Source: Mesorhizobium australicum WSM2073
GTDB lineage: Bacteria; Pseudomonadota; Alphaproteobacteria; Rhizobiales; Rhizobiaceae
Direction: 5' to 3'
DNA: 64,000 nucleotides
NCBI RefSeq assembly: GCF_000230995.2
Contig: NC_019973.1
Location: forward strand, 5,346,001 to 5,410,000
Part shown: one piece after another, positions 26,796 through 36,343 of the stretch
Layout: each line of letters starts with the position of its first letter
Position numbering within the stretch: the stretch's first letter is position 1
Made by a program: the position numbers and the translations under genes
The notes under the pieces: generated by a model
The model's database searches: none
Seen by the model: the letters and a program-made list of their open reading frames with translations, nothing else
Told to the model about the DNA's origin: nothing

Positions 26796-28540
26796 CCCCG
26801 CTCTTGTCAGTCTCGGACCTGCGCGTCGGCTTCGGCCGCGACCCCCGGGCCAACGAGGTGGTGCGCGGCGTCGGTTTCGATATCGCCGATGGCGAGACGC
26901 TGGCCATTGTCGGCGAAAGCGGCTCGGGCAAGTCGGTGACGGCGCTGTCGATCAACCGGCTCGTCGATTTCGGTGGCGGCCGCATCACTGGCGGCTCGAT
27001 GAAGCTCAAGCGGGCCAATGGGACCGTCTTCGAGTTGACGACCGCGACCGAACCGCAACTGACCGGCATTCGCGGCGCCGAGATCGGCATGATTTTTCAG
27101 GAACCGATGACCTCGCTCAACCCGGTGCTGACCATCGGCACCCAGATCGAGGAATCGTTCCGCCTGCATCGCGGCCTGACCGGCCGGCAGGCTACTGCGG
27201 CAGCCAAGGACGCACTCGACCGCGTGCGCATTCCCGATGCCGCAAGGCGGCTGAAATACACGCCCAACCAGCTGTCCGGCGGCATGCTGCAGCGGGTGAT
27301 GATCGCCATTGCACTGGCCTGCAACCCGCGCCTGCTGATCGCCGACGAGCCGACGACGGCGCTCGACGTTACCGTGCAGGCACAGATCATGGCGCTGCTT
27401 GCCGAGCTGAAGCGCGAAAGCGGCATGTCCGTCATCTTCATCACCCACGATATCGGCCTGGTTGCCGGCATCGCCGACAAGGTGATGGTGATGCAGAACG
27501 GGCAGGCCGTCGAACAGGGTGAGCTCAACCGGATCCTCGACAGCCCCCAGCATCCCTACACCCAGCATCTGCTGCACGCCGTGCCGCATTTCGCCAGCGG
27601 TCGCGCGACGCGCTCGGATGGGCAACGCGACAACGGCGCGAGCGCCGAACCGGCCTTGAAGGTCGATGGCCTCCTGGTTCGGTTTCCCCTCAAGAGCAGT
27701 TTCTTCAGCCGCGCCACCGGCGCGGTGCATGCCGTCGACGGCGTCGATTTCGACCTGATGCACGGCGAGACGCTGGCCATCGTCGGCGAGAGCGGTTCGG
27801 GCAAATCCACTGCCGCCAAGGCGGTGCTAGGGCTTGTGCGGCCGGCGCGCGGCGGCTTCTCGGTCGGCGCCCGAGCGGCCTCGCCGAGGCGCAGCGCCAG
27901 GCCCATACAGATGGTGTTCCAGAACCCTTATGCCTCTCTCAATCCAAGGCTGACGATCGAGAGCATTCTGGCGGAACCCGTGATCGCCACCGGCGGCCGG
28001 GTGGATGCCGAAACGCGGGCCAGAATGGCGCGCCTGCTGGAACGCGTCGGCCTGCCCAAGAACAGCCTCGAGCGCTATCCGCATGAATTCTCCGGTGGCC
28101 AGCGGCAAAGGCTGTGCATTGCGCGCGCGCTGATGCTCAACCCGTCCGTCGTGGTCCTCGATGAAGCAGTGTCGGCGCTCGATGTGTCGGTGCAGGCCAA
28201 GGTGCTGGAGTTGCTGGTCGACCTGCAGCGCGAGTTTGGGCTGGCCTATCTGTTCATCTCGCATGACATGGCGGTGGTCGAGCGGATCGCGCACCGCATC
28301 GCCGTCATCTATGCCGGCCAGATCGTCGAGATCGGCGACGCACAGTCCGTGCTGTCGAAGCCGAGACATTCCTATACGAAGAAGCTCATATCAGCCGTTC
28401 CGGCTATCGACCGTCGGCGCGAGCATTTCGAGATCGACACACGCCAGGTGCCTTCGCTGGTGCGCCCGCCAGGGTTCGAGCCGGCGCCGGCGAAGTGGGA
28501 GCGGTTTGGCGGGGATCACATGGCGAGGGTGGAGGTGTGA
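26792..28540 (+). CDS. Fused two-domain ABC ATPase, DppD-DppF type
   Basis: This 582-residue protein carries both ATPases of a peptide-type importer in one chain. Domain 1 (about residues 1-265) has GESGSGKSVTAL, LSGGMLQRVMIAIAL and LLIADEPTTALDV. Domain 2 (about 290-570) has GESGSGKSTAAKAV, FSGGQRQRLCIARAL and VVVLDEAVSALDVSVQ. Both contain H-loop His residues (FITHDIG and FISHDMA), so both sites look active. Fusion of the pair is known for YejF-type transporters. ATG 26792 overlaps the permease stop by four bases; the same frame is open further upstream, but only as the shadow of the permease gene. Confidence 0.92.
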   Translation: MTPLLSVSDLRVGFGRDPRANEVVRGVGFDIADGETLAIVGESGSGKSVTALSINRLVDFGGGRITGGSMKLKRANGTVFELTTATEPQLTGIRGAEIGMIFQEPMTSLNPVLTIGTQIEESFRLHRGLTGRQATAAAKDALDRVRIPDAARRLKYTPNQLSGGMLQRVMIAIALACNPRLLIADEPTTALDVTVQAQIMALLAELKRESGMSVIFITHDIGLVAGIADKVMVMQNGQAVEQGELNRILDSPQHPYTQHLLHAVPHFASGRATRSDGQRDNGASAEPALKVDGLLVRFPLKSSFFSRATGAVHAVDGVDFDLMHGETLAIVGESGSGKSTAAKAVLGLVRPARGGFSVGARAASPRRSARPIQMVFQNPYASLNPRLTIESILAEPVIATGGRVDAETRARMARLLERVGLPKNSLERYPHEFSGGQRQRLCIARALMLNPSVVVLDEAVSALDVSVQAKVLELLVDLQREFGLAYLFISHDMAVVERIAHRIAVIYAGQIVEIGDAQSVLSKPRHSYTKKLISAVPAIDRRREHFEIDTRQVPSLVRPPGFEPAPAKWERFGGDHMARVEV

Positions 28541-28578
28541 TGGACGGTGCACTGGGATATGCAAGGTCGGCGGGACAG

Positions 28579-28736
28579 CACCCCCCTCTGGCCTGCCGGC
28601 CATCTCCCCCGCAAGGGGGGAGATTAGCAGCTTCGGCATCCCGCCCCTTCCTGCGACGTCGGCGATTGGCGAAAGCCGCTATTACGGCCAATCTCCCCCC
28701 TTGCGGGGGAGATGTCCGGCAGGACAGAGGGGGGTG
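28579..28736. repeat. Large intergenic palindrome (REP/RIME-like element)
   Basis: Two arms of about 47 bases (28579-28625 and 28690-28736) are near-perfect inverted copies. Each contains its own small hairpin of the type CTCCCCC-gcaa-GGGGGGAG. The central 64 bases are less structured. Elements of this form are common between rhizobial and Mesorhizobium genes. Here it separates the ATPase gene from the serine hydrolase gene and could form a very stable RNA hairpin, dampening read-through. Confidence 0.85.
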
Positions 28737-28775
28737 CGAAGGATCGCCGACTTTTCCGTTTGACGACATGCCCAC

Positions 28776-29798
28776 GTGCGGTGGCCGGCATTGAGCCCCC
28801 TTGCCCAGCTCTTCGATCGCGCGTTCCAACCGCTCGCAGCGGCAGTGGCGGCCAAGCGCATTCCCGGCGGCGTGCTCGGCCTCGTCGGTGGAAATGGCGA
28901 GCGCATCACCAGAGCGATCGGCTCCGCGCAGCTTGTGCCTAAGGTCAGGCCGATGACTGTTGAGACCTGGTTCGACCTGGCGTCGCTGACCAAGGTGATC
29001 TTTACCACGCCGCGTATCCTGGCGCTGGCGCAGGACGGCATCATCGATCTCGACGCGTCGCTGATTTCCCTGCTTCCCGACCTTCGCCAGTATGACGCGA
29101 ACGCATGGGAGCGGAAGGTGACCTTTCGCCAGTGCCTGGGCCACCAGACGCCCTTCCCGGCCGTCGAGCCGATCTACACCTATGGGCGCGACCGCGAACT
29201 GCTGCGCGCCTTCATCCTGCAGCGGGAATGGCGGGCGCGCGACCCTGTCTATTCCGACATCAATTTCATCCTGCTCGGCTTTGCGATGGAGCGGCTGTCG
29301 GGCAAGAGCATCCGCGCCATGGAACCCGGCCCAGGCTTTGCCTGGTTCGCGGAACCCGATGCCGCCGCGGCGACCGAGGACTGCACCTGGCGCCATCGCG
29401 TGCTGTCCGGCGAGGTCCACGACGACAATTGCTCGGCGCTGCAGGGTGCGGGTCATGCCGGCCTGTTCGGCACAGCTGCTTCGGTGCTCGATTTCGCCTG
29501 GGGATTGCTGGACGGAACCGGCGCATCCGAACGGTTGATCGCGCTGATGCGCGAGCCCCTGTCGGCCACCCGCACCCATGGCTGGGAGCGCCCTTACCAA
29601 GGCTGGTCCGGCGGTGCGCTGTGCGGTCCGGGAACGATCGGCCACACCGGCTTCACCGGCACAGGATTGTGGATCGACTTCGACAAGGGCAAGGCGTGGA
29701 CCTTGCTTACCAACCGGATCCATCCGACACGTCATTTCGACAGCGGCATCGTTCAGCTTCGGCAAGCGGTCGGCGACCTCATCAATGGAGCTCAATGA
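28776..29798 (+). CDS. Serine hydrolase, beta-lactamase/class C PBP family
   Basis: This 340-residue protein of the beta-lactamase-related superfamily has the active-site Ser-x-x-Lys in [12 protein letters not shown], Tyr-x-Asn-like YSDIN, and the third motif HTGFTGTG in place of KTG. No clear signal peptide is visible, which suggests a cytoplasmic enzyme. Bacillus MurNAc salvage operons also carry a gene of this superfamily (ybbE) next to murQ and murR. A role in trimming peptides or amides from muropeptides fits the locus but is inference. The start is a GTG at 28776 (TTG 28791 is possible). It overlaps anmK by four bases. Confidence 0.75.
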   Translation: MRWPALSPLAQLFDRAFQPLAAAVAAKRIPGGVLGLVGGNGERITRAIGSAQLVPKVRPMTVETWFDLASLTKVIFTTPRILALAQDGIIDLDASLISLLPDLRQYDANAWERKVTFRQCLGHQTPFPAVEPIYTYGRDRELLRAFILQREWRARDPVYSDINFILLGFAMERLSGKSIRAMEPGPGFAWFAEPDAAAATEDCTWRHRVLSGEVHDDNCSALQGAGHAGLFGTAASVLDFAWGLLDGTGASERLIALMREPLSATRTHGWERPYQGWSGGALCGPGTIGHTGFTGTGLWIDFDKGKAWTLLTNRIHPTRHFDSGIVQLRQAVGDLINGAQ

Positions 29799-30913
29799 TG
29801 GAACCAATCTGGGCCGTCGGCCTGATGACCGGCACGGTGCTTGACGGCAACATCGATGTCGCCCTGATCAAGACCGATGGCGAGCGGATAGACGATTTCG
29901 GCACTTACCGGCTGATGCCTTATCCCGCGTCGATCCGGTCGCTGCTGGAAGAGACGCTGGCGGCGGCGCGGGCCTGGAATTTCACTGGGCCGGAACCTGC
30001 GATTTTCCGCAAGGCCGAAGAGGCGCTGACGCGCGCGCAGTCGGCGGCGGTGAAGGAACTCGTGAAAGGTTACGGCATGACGATGGCCGAGATCGGGGTC
30101 GTCGGCTTTCACGGCCAGACAGTGCTGCATCGCGCGCCGCAGGTCGGACGGCTCGGCCAGACCCGGCAGCTCGGCGACGGCGAGCTCATGCATGCCATCC
30201 TCGGCACCAAGGTCGCCTATGATTTCCGCTCGGCCGACATGCGCGCCGGCGGACAGGGCGCGCCTTTGGCCGCTGCCTATCACACCGCGCTGATGCGCGG
30301 CGCCGGCGCCAGTGGCGAGGTGGCGGTACTCAATCTCGGCGGCGTCGCCAACATCACCTGGTGGGACGGCGCCGACAATGTCATCGCCTTCGACACCGGC
30401 CCCGCCAACGCGCCGCTCAATGACTTCATCAAATCGAAGGGGCTCGGCGAAATGGACCGCGACGGCGCGCTTGGCGGCGCGGGAAAGGTGGACGAAGCCC
30501 GGCTCGCCAAGCTGTTGCAGCATCCCTATCTGACCAAGGCCTATCCGAAATCACTCGACCGTTTCGATTTCGGCGCGGCCATGGCCGACGGCCTGAGCGC
30601 CGAGGATGGCGCGGCCCTGCTCACCGCCTTCACCGCGTCCGCTGTCGGCAAGGCGCTCGACCTTCTGCCCAGCCGGCCGAAGAAGCTGGTGGTCAGCGGT
30701 GGCGGTCGCCACAACCCGACAATGATGGCGATGCTCGCCAGCCGCGCCGGGGTCGAGGTCGTACTGGCCGAAAGCCTCGGCTGGAGCGGCGACGCGGTGG
30801 AGGCGGAGTGTTTTGCCTTCCTCGCGGTTCGCGTGCTGCGCGGCCTGCCGATCAGTTTCCCGAGCACGACGGGCGCGCCGCGGCCGATGCGCGGCGGAAA
30901 GCTGGCTGGCTGA
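29795..30913 (+). CDS. anmK: Anhydro-N-acetylmuramic acid kinase
   Basis: This 372-residue cytoplasmic kinase opens the 1,6-anhydro ring of anhydro-MurNAc and phosphorylates it to MurNAc-6-phosphate, the substrate of MurQ. Motifs: phosphate loop [13 protein letters not shown] (GLMSGTSxDGxD in E. coli type), [40 protein letters not shown] and [13 protein letters not shown]. It overlaps the hydrolase gene and ends exactly where the convergent acetyltransferase gene ends. Together with murQ it allows use of lytic-transglycosylase products. Confidence 0.94.
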   Translation: MMEPIWAVGLMTGTVLDGNIDVALIKTDGERIDDFGTYRLMPYPASIRSLLEETLAAARAWNFTGPEPAIFRKAEEALTRAQSAAVKELVKGYGMTMAEIGVVGFHGQTVLHRAPQVGRLGQTRQLGDGELMHAILGTKVAYDFRSADMRAGGQGAPLAAAYHTALMRGAGASGEVAVLNLGGVANITWWDGADNVIAFDTGPANAPLNDFIKSKGLGEMDRDGALGGAGKVDEARLAKLLQHPYLTKAYPKSLDRFDFGAAMADGLSAEDGAALLTAFTASAVGKALDLLPSRPKKLVVSGGGRHNPTMMAMLASRAGVEVVLAESLGWSGDAVEAECFAFLAVRVLRGLPISFPSTTGAPRPMRGGKLAG

Positions 30914-31339
30914 TCAGTCGACCAGTTTCTTCCGCAGGAAGATGCGGCTGCGGCCGACAGGGAAATCGGCCAGCGTCCCGAAAGGCTGGTAGCCTTGCCT
31001 CTGATAGACCTTGGCGGCGTTGGGATTGAATGTGTCGATCCAGGCGTTTTGGCAGCCGCGCGCCACGGCTTCGCGTTCGGCCGCGTCGAGCATCCGGCCT
31101 GCCATGTGCTGGCCGCGCAGCCTTTCGTCGACCCACAGCCACTGCACGTAGAGCCAGCCCCAGGCGGTGTAGCCTGAAATGCCGGCGACGATCGCCCCGA
31201 TTTCGTCGCGCACGAACACCGCCAGCGCCTTCTTTTCGGACGCGCCGACATCGCCGTCGTTGAACGCCGTCAGCCGCTCACTGAGAAAGGCGAGTTCTTC
31301 CGGCAGGGGATCGGCGGTCGTTTCAAGTGTCGTGTTCAT
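30914..31339 (-). CDS. GNAT family N-acetyltransferase
   Basis: This 141-residue protein has the acetyl-CoA site of GNAT enzymes (LRGQHMAGRMLDAAEREAVA, a Q/RxxGxG/A-type motif) and the following DTFNPNAAKVYQRQGY, where Asn-Ala and Tyr typify the family C-terminus. The region WLYVQWLWVDERLRG supplies the central strand. Its target, whether a small molecule or protein, is unknown. It converges with anmK, with no base between the two stop codons, and is not obviously linked to the dct genes downstream. Confidence 0.82.
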   Translation of the reverse strand: MNTTLETTADPLPEELAFLSERLTAFNDGDVGASEKKALAVFVRDEIGAIVAGISGYTAWGWLYVQWLWVDERLRGQHMAGRMLDAAEREAVARGCQNAWIDTFNPNAAKVYQRQGYQPFGTLADFPVGRSRIFLRKKLVD

Positions 31340-31366
31340 GGCTTTCGCGATACTCGCTTGGAAAGA

Positions 31367-32722
31367 TCAAGAGGGACGGAAATCAGATGCGGCGATGCCA
31401 TAGCGCTTGAGCTTGTCGTAGAACGTCTTGCGCGGCACGCCGAGCGCGTCGATGGCGCCGCGCACGTCGCCGCCATGGTCGCGCAGCGCGTCGCGGATGA
31501 GCTGCGCCTCGTAATGCCCGACCCGCTCCGGCAGTGCGGCGGCAGGCACTGGCAATCGTGCGGGCGAGAACCTGGTTTCGTCATCGGGACCAAGACCGAG
31601 CGCGACGCGATCGGCGAAATGGGCGAGTTCGCGCACATTGCCCGGCCAGTCGTGCGACTGGAGATGATGGCTCACGGCGGCGTTCACCTTGGCGACTGGC
31701 CGGCCAAACCGTTTCGCCGCCTTGCCAAGGAAGTGGCCGAACAGCATCTCGATATCGCCGCGCCGCTCGCGCAGCGGCGGAATGCGCAGCGTCACCACGT
31801 TGAGGCGGAAATAGAGATCCTCGCGAAAATCGCCGCGCTGGTCCTGCCGGCTGAGATCGACCTTGGTCGCCGCGACGACCCGGAGATCGAGGCGCCTTGT
31901 TTCGTTCGAGCCGAGCGGGGTGAGGCTGCGCGTCTCCAGCACCCGCAACAACTTGACCTGCAGGGCCGGCGGCATGGATTCGATCTCGTCGAGGAACAGC
32001 GTGCCGCCGCTGGAATGCTCTATGCTGCCGATCCGCCGTCGCTGCGCCCCGGTAAACGCGCCGGCCTCGTGGCCGAACAGCTCGCTTTCGATGACGGTCT
32101 CGGGCAGAGCGCCGCAGTTCAGTGCCACGAACGGCTTTGCACGCCGCCGGCCCCACCGGTGCAGGAGGTCGGCCACCACTTCCTTGCCGGTTCCGGTCTC
32201 GCCCTCCACCAGCACGTCGACGTCCATGTCGGCGATCTGGCGCAAGGTCTCGCGCAGCCGCCTTATGGCCGGCGCTTCGCCGATCAACGGCATGCCGTCC
32301 GCGGCAAGTGCGGCGGCTTCGCGGAGCCGCCGGTTTTCCATCACCAGCCGCCGCTTCTCCGATGCACGCTTCAGCGCCTCCACCAGACGCTCCCCCGCAT
32401 AGGGTTTCGGGATGAAATCATAGACCCCATCCTTGAGCGCGGCGACCGCAAGATCGACATCGCCATGCCCGGTGACCAGGATCACCGGCAAGTCGGGATC
32501 AACAGCCTTGACGCGGTCGAAGAGTTGCAGCCCATTCATGCCGGGCATGCGGATGTCGCTGACGACCACACCCTCGAAGTCCCTGTCGACGACACCAAGC
32601 GCTGCCTCGGCGGCGTCGAGCCCGATCACCGTGAAGCCGGCAAGTTCGAGCAGTTGCGTGGTGGCATGCAGCAGATCCGCATCGTCGTCGACAAGCGCGA
32701 CCAGCCCCGATCCCTGCGTCAT
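31367..32722 (-). CDS. dctD: C4-dicarboxylate response regulator DctD (sigma-54 activator)
   Basis: This 451-residue response regulator has a receiver domain with phospho-acceptor Asp56 ([13 protein letters not shown]) and acidic pocket VDDDAD. A central AAA+ domain follows, with GETGTGKE, the sigma-54 contact loop GAFTGAQ and [13 protein letters not shown]. The Fis-type helix-turn-helix at the C-terminus is [20 protein letters not shown]. Phosphorylated DctD binds upstream of dctA and activates the sigma-54 promoter. Its start overlaps the dctB stop by four bases. Confidence 0.93.
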   Translation of the reverse strand: MTQGSGLVALVDDDADLLHATTQLLELAGFTVIGLDAAEAALGVVDRDFEGVVVSDIRMPGMNGLQLFDRVKAVDPDLPVILVTGHGDVDLAVAALKDGVYDFIPKPYAGERLVEALKRASEKRRLVMENRRLREAAALAADGMPLIGEAPAIRRLRETLRQIADMDVDVLVEGETGTGKEVVADLLHRWGRRRAKPFVALNCGALPETVIESELFGHEAGAFTGAQRRRIGSIEHSSGGTLFLDEIESMPPALQVKLLRVLETRSLTPLGSNETRRLDLRVVAATKVDLSRQDQRGDFREDLYFRLNVVTLRIPPLRERRGDIEMLFGHFLGKAAKRFGRPVAKVNAAVSHHLQSHDWPGNVRELAHFADRVALGLGPDDETRFSPARLPVPAAALPERVGHYEAQLIRDALRDHGGDVRGAIDALGVPRKTFYDKLKRYGIAASDFRPS

Positions 32723-34674
32723 TCGATCCGCCTCAAGTCGATGGTGAAGGATGCGCCGCTGGCGGTGTCGGGGTCGAGCCGCAGCGTGCCGCCCAATTCT
32801 TGGGCGATCTCCTGCGAGATCACCAGGCCAAGGCCAAGCCCCTTCTCCTTGGTGGTCTGGAACGGCATGAACAGATTGGCGGCCGCGTCCGGCTGGAGGC
32901 CGGGCCCATTGTCGCGCACCGAAATCAGCACGCGGTCGCCGCGTTCGGCGAGGTCGATCTCAATGCGGGGATCAGGCCGGTCCTTCATGGCGTCCAGCGC
33001 GTTCTGCAACAGGTTCACGAGGATCTGCTCCAGCCGGATGCGGCTTGCCATCACCAATGGCGATGCGGTGCCGCGCGGCTTGACGATGGTGACGCCGGAA
33101 TCGCGGATGCGGCCGGACAGCAGCGACAGCGCGCCCTCGATCGCCTCGCGTACCGGCAAGGGCGAGGCAGCGACGCCAGGCCGTCGCGCAAAGGTGCGCA
33201 GCGTGCTGGTGATCGCGCCGATGCGCTCGGTCATCGAGACGATCGAGGTCAGGTTGCCGCTTGCCGGTTCGGTCTTGCCGGCCTCGAGAAAGCGGCGGGC
33301 ATTCTCGGCATAGGTGCGGATGGCGGCGACCGGCTGATTGATCTCATGCGCCACGCCGGCGGCGATCTGGCCGAGGATGGAGAGCCGGTTGGCCTGGGCA
33401 AGATCGTCGCGCAGCCGGCGGACCTTGGCCTCGGCGTTTTCGCGCTCGGCGATTTCGCCGGCAAGGGCCGTGTTCGATCGCGTCAGTTCGGCGGTCCGGG
33501 AACTGACCCGGCTTTCGAGTTCGGCATTCATGCGCGCCAGCGCCTCCTGCCGCAGCCGGCGTGTGCGCCGGCGCCGGGTGAACACATAGGCAAGCAGCCC
33601 CATCAGCAGCAGCCCGAGCAGTGTCGTCAGGCGCGCCGTGTTGGCGGCGGCGGTCAAGGCGGCATCGGCGGGCGTCAGCAGCCACAGGCGCCAGCCGGGG
33701 ACGGCACCGGGCAAGTCCTGCACCACCTCGACGAACCGGCGCGATTTTCCGGCTTCTTCGATCGTCGCCAGGCCGTCACCGGCGCCACGCCGTATCGGCA
33801 GCGGCTCGAAGGCGGCGTCGACCAGTTGAAGCTGGTCATGCGCCGCGGCGGCATCCGCGGCGGAGAGCGGCGCCAGCGCATGGAACCGCCAGTCGGGCTG
33901 GCTGGTGGCCAGAACGACGCCGCGCTCGTCGGTGACGAAAACGAGAAAGCCGCTCGCCCGCCAATTGGCTTCGACACCGCCGAGTTCGACCTTCAGAACC
34001 GCGACGCCAAGCGGTTTGCCACCGTCGTCGACACGGCCGGCAAGGTAGAGTCCCGGCTTGCCGCTGATCGTGCCGAGGCCATACTGGCTGGCCGCGCCCT
34101 TGGCCATCGCATCGGTGAAATAGTGGCGAAAATTATAATCGATGCCGACAAAGCTGTCCGGCTGGCCGGCATTGCTGGCCGATATCGCCATGCCCGCCGT
34201 ATCGATGACATAGATGGCCGAGGCCGACGCATCGCCGGCTATGGCCTTCAGCTTGGCGTCGAGCGCTGTTTCCTCGACTTTCCCGGCACGGCGCAGCGCA
34301 TCACGCACCGCATCGTCGCGCGCCAGCACCAGCGGCACGAGACGTTGCTTTTCGATTTCGCCGGTCAGGGTTCCGGCCGCCAGCGGCAAGGCGGCCAATG
34401 CCCCGTCGCGCAGGTCATCGGCGGCCTGACCCTCGGCGATGCGCCCGGCGGTGGCAACCGCGCCGGCAAGCAGAGCGAGCGCTATTGCCGCAAACAGCCA
34501 ACGGCCGCGCAGGCGCGCTACCGCTTCGCGCAGCAGGTCGCGGCCGGCAAACCCCGGGGATCCGCTATCGATGCGCTGTTGTGGCGTCGGCCCTCTCCCT
34601 TTGCTCCCCGGCTTTGCCCCCAGTCTAATGCGAAATTCCGCCCAGGCAAATAAGACCTGTGCGGAAATCCGCAC
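32719..34674 (-). CDS. dctB: C4-dicarboxylate sensor histidine kinase DctB
   Basis: This inner-membrane sensor kinase has up to 651 residues. A first membrane helix lies at about residues 59-80 ([18 protein letters not shown]), followed by a periplasmic PAS-like (dCache) sensor domain, then a second helix ([16 protein letters not shown]). The cytoplasmic part has an H-box [21 protein letters not shown]-box [13 protein letters not shown]-boxes [11 protein letters not shown] and [13 protein letters not shown]. It phosphorylates DctD in response to C4-dicarboxylates with DctA. The start is uncertain: GTG 34674 has a GGAGAG site four bases upstream but lies inside the DctD binding palindrome, and no ATG, GTG or TTG follows before the first helix. 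Confidence 0.9.
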   Translation of the reverse strand: MRISAQVLFAWAEFRIRLGAKPGSKGRGPTPQQRIDSGSPGFAGRDLLREAVARLRGRWLFAAIALALLAGAVATAGRIAEGQAADDLRDGALAALPLAAGTLTGEIEKQRLVPLVLARDDAVRDALRRAGKVEETALDAKLKAIAGDASASAIYVIDTAGMAISASNAGQPDSFVGIDYNFRHYFTDAMAKGAASQYGLGTISGKPGLYLAGRVDDGGKPLGVAVLKVELGGVEANWRASGFLVFVTDERGVVLATSQPDWRFHALAPLSAADAAAAHDQLQLVDAAFEPLPIRRGAGDGLATIEEAGKSRRFVEVVQDLPGAVPGWRLWLLTPADAALTAAANTARLTTLLGLLLMGLLAYVFTRRRRTRRLRQEALARMNAELESRVSSRTAELTRSNTALAGEIAERENAEAKVRRLRDDLAQANRLSILGQIAAGVAHEINQPVAAIRTYAENARRFLEAGKTEPASGNLTSIVSMTERIGAITSTLRTFARRPGVAASPLPVREAIEGALSLLSGRIRDSGVTIVKPRGTASPLVMASRIRLEQILVNLLQNALDAMKDRPDPRIEIDLAERGDRVLISVRDNGPGLQPDAAANLFMPFQTTKEKGLGLGLVISQEIAQELGGTLRLDPDTASGASFTIDLRRIE

Positions 34675-34675
34675 A
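34658..34675. promoter_or_regulatory. DctD upstream activator sequence
   Basis: The palindrome TGTGCGGAAATCCGCACA (8-bp arms, AA centre) matches the rhizobial DctD-binding site as I know it. It lies about 60 bases upstream of the sigma-54 -24 element of dctA. A weaker candidate site overlaps 34711-34727 (CAGGGATTCCGGCCTG). The first palindrome also covers the probable start codon of dctB. Confidence 0.88.
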
Positions 34676-34736
34676 ACTCTCCGTCAAAGGCAAGGCAGGA
34701 ACGGCTGAACCCAGGGATTCCGGCCTGTCCGGCATC

Positions 34737-34752
34737 TGGCACAGCGTTTGCA
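34737..34752 (+). promoter_or_regulatory. Sigma-54 promoter of dctA
   Basis: TGGCAC-N5-TTGCA matches the -24/-12 consensus exactly in both conserved blocks and in spacing. It is about 90 bases before the dctA start and correctly placed relative to the DctD site, so dctA depends on RpoN and DctD. Confidence 0.93.
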
Positions 34753-34840
34753 AACATCCGTGCAGCGGCGGGCGACCGGAACGCCGCGATGGGAGAAGTT
34801 ACGCAGGGCGGGTTCCGTCCATCCGGCCAGGGAGAGTTCG

Positions 34841-36169
34841 ATGCATATCGCAGACCAATCCGCCGCGCCCGCCGCGCAGCGCAAGCCCCTCTATGCCCAG
34901 CTCTACGTGCAAGTGCTGGTGGCGATCACCGTCGGCATCCTGCTCGGCCATTACTATCCGTCGATCGGCGAGAGCATGAAGCCGCTCGGCGACGCCTTCA
35001 TCAAGCTGGTCAAGATGATCATCGCCCCGGTCATCTTCCTGACGGTCGCAACCGGTATCGCCGGCATGAGCGACCTGCAGAAGGTCGGCCGCGTCGCCGG
35101 CAAGGCGATGCTCTATTTCCTCACCTTCTCGACGCTGGCGCTGATCATCGGCCTTGTCGTGGCCAATGTCGTGCAGCCAGGCGCCGGCTTCAACATCGAT
35201 CCGGCGACGCTCGACGCCTCGACGGTCAACACTTACGCGGCCAAGGCACATGACCAGTCGGTCACCGGCTTCCTGATGAACATCATTCCCGGCACGATCG
35301 TCGGCGCCTTCGCCGACGGCGACATCCTGCAGGTGCTGTTCTTCTCGGTCCTGTTCGGCATCGCGCTGGCGCTGGTCGGCGACAAGGGCACGCCGGTGCT
35401 CAATTTCCTGCAGGCGCTGATGGCGCCGATGTTCAAGCTGGTCAGCGTGCTGATGAAGGCAGCCCCGATCGGCGCGTTCGGTGCGATGGCCTTCACCATC
35501 GGCAAATACGGCATCGGCTCGGTCATCAACCTCGCCATGCTGGTCGGAACCTTCTACGCGACCTCGTTCCTGTTCGTGTTCGTCGTGCTCGGTGCCGTCT
35601 GCCGCTACAACGGCTTCTCGATCCTGTCGCTGATCCGCTACATCAAGGAGGAGCTGCTTCTGGTACTGGGCACCTCGTCGTCGGAAGCAGCCCTGCCCTC
35701 GCTGATGGAGAAGATGGAGAAGGCCGGCGCCAAGCGCTCGGTGGTCGGACTGGTCATCCCGACCGGCTATTCCTTCAATCTCGACGGCACCAACATCTAC
35801 ATGACGCTTGCCGCTCTGTTCATCGCCCAGGCGACGAACATCCATCTGTCGATATCAGACCAGATCCTGCTGCTGCTGGTGGCGATGCTGTCGTCCAAGG
35901 GTGCCGCCGGCATCACCGGGGCAGGCTTCATCACCTTGGCCGCCACGCTTTCGGTGGTTCCCTCGGTGCCGGTCGCCGGCATGGCACTGATCCTCGGCGT
36001 CGACCGCTTCATGTCGGAATGCCGGGCGCTGACCAACTTCGTCGGCAATGCGGTGGCGACGCTGGTCGTGGCGCGCTGGGAAGGCGAACTCGATGAGGCC
36101 AAGCTGGCGAGAGCGCTGGCTGGGAGCGCCGACGACAGCCTGCCGGCGGACATCGTTCCCGCCGAGTGA
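34841..36169 (+). CDS. dctA: C4-dicarboxylate transporter DctA
   Basis: This 442-residue proton or sodium symporter of the DAACS family takes up succinate, malate and fumarate across the inner membrane. In rhizobia it feeds nitrogen-fixing bacteroids. The reentrant-loop motif is [17 protein letters not shown], the substrate-binding region is [20 protein letters not shown], and [21 protein letters not shown] closes the transport core. ATG 34841 follows a GGGAGAG ribosome site; upstream in-frame codons fall into the promoter. Expression is set by the sigma-54 promoter and DctB/DctD, encoded divergently. Confidence 0.96.
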   Translation: MHIADQSAAPAAQRKPLYAQLYVQVLVAITVGILLGHYYPSIGESMKPLGDAFIKLVKMIIAPVIFLTVATGIAGMSDLQKVGRVAGKAMLYFLTFSTLALIIGLVVANVVQPGAGFNIDPATLDASTVNTYAAKAHDQSVTGFLMNIIPGTIVGAFADGDILQVLFFSVLFGIALALVGDKGTPVLNFLQALMAPMFKLVSVLMKAAPIGAFGAMAFTIGKYGIGSVINLAMLVGTFYATSFLFVFVVLGAVCRYNGFSILSLIRYIKEELLLVLGTSSSEAALPSLMEKMEKAGAKRSVVGLVIPTGYSFNLDGTNIYMTLAALFIAQATNIHLSISDQILLLLVAMLSSKGAAGITGAGFITLAATLSVVPSVPVAGMALILGVDRFMSECRALTNFVGNAVATLVVARWEGELDEAKLARALAGSADDSLPADIVPAE

Positions 36170-36192
36170 TCCACCGTTTCATACGACGGATA

Positions 36193-36221
36193 ATGGCCGC
36201 AAGCACGCCGCTTGCGGCCAT
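36193..36221 (+). terminator. Terminator hairpin after dctA
   Basis: A perfect 12-bp stem (ATGGCCGCAAGC at 36193-36204 with 36210-36221) encloses a 5-base loop, 24 bases past the dctA stop and before the convergent ROK kinase gene. The T tract is short. Confidence 0.7.
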
Positions 36222-36343
36222 GGTCATGTTTCATCGCTATCAGACGGCTTTGCGCAGCGGTGGCACGGCCTTGCCACCCCCCGCGAAGGGGTCGCAGCGC
36301 GACGGACCGGCTTGCGGCGAGACAGGGCCGCGCAAGCTTGAGC

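Noticed and set aside
25916..28540. An 874-codon frame extending the double ATPase upstream
   Set aside because: The first 292 codons are a shadow of the DppC-type permease gene. The ATPase starts at 26792 with an ATGA overlap.
32800..34653. A 617-codon plus-strand frame opposite dctB
   Set aside because: It has no motifs, and the opposite strand encodes a full sensor kinase with all histidine kinase boxes.
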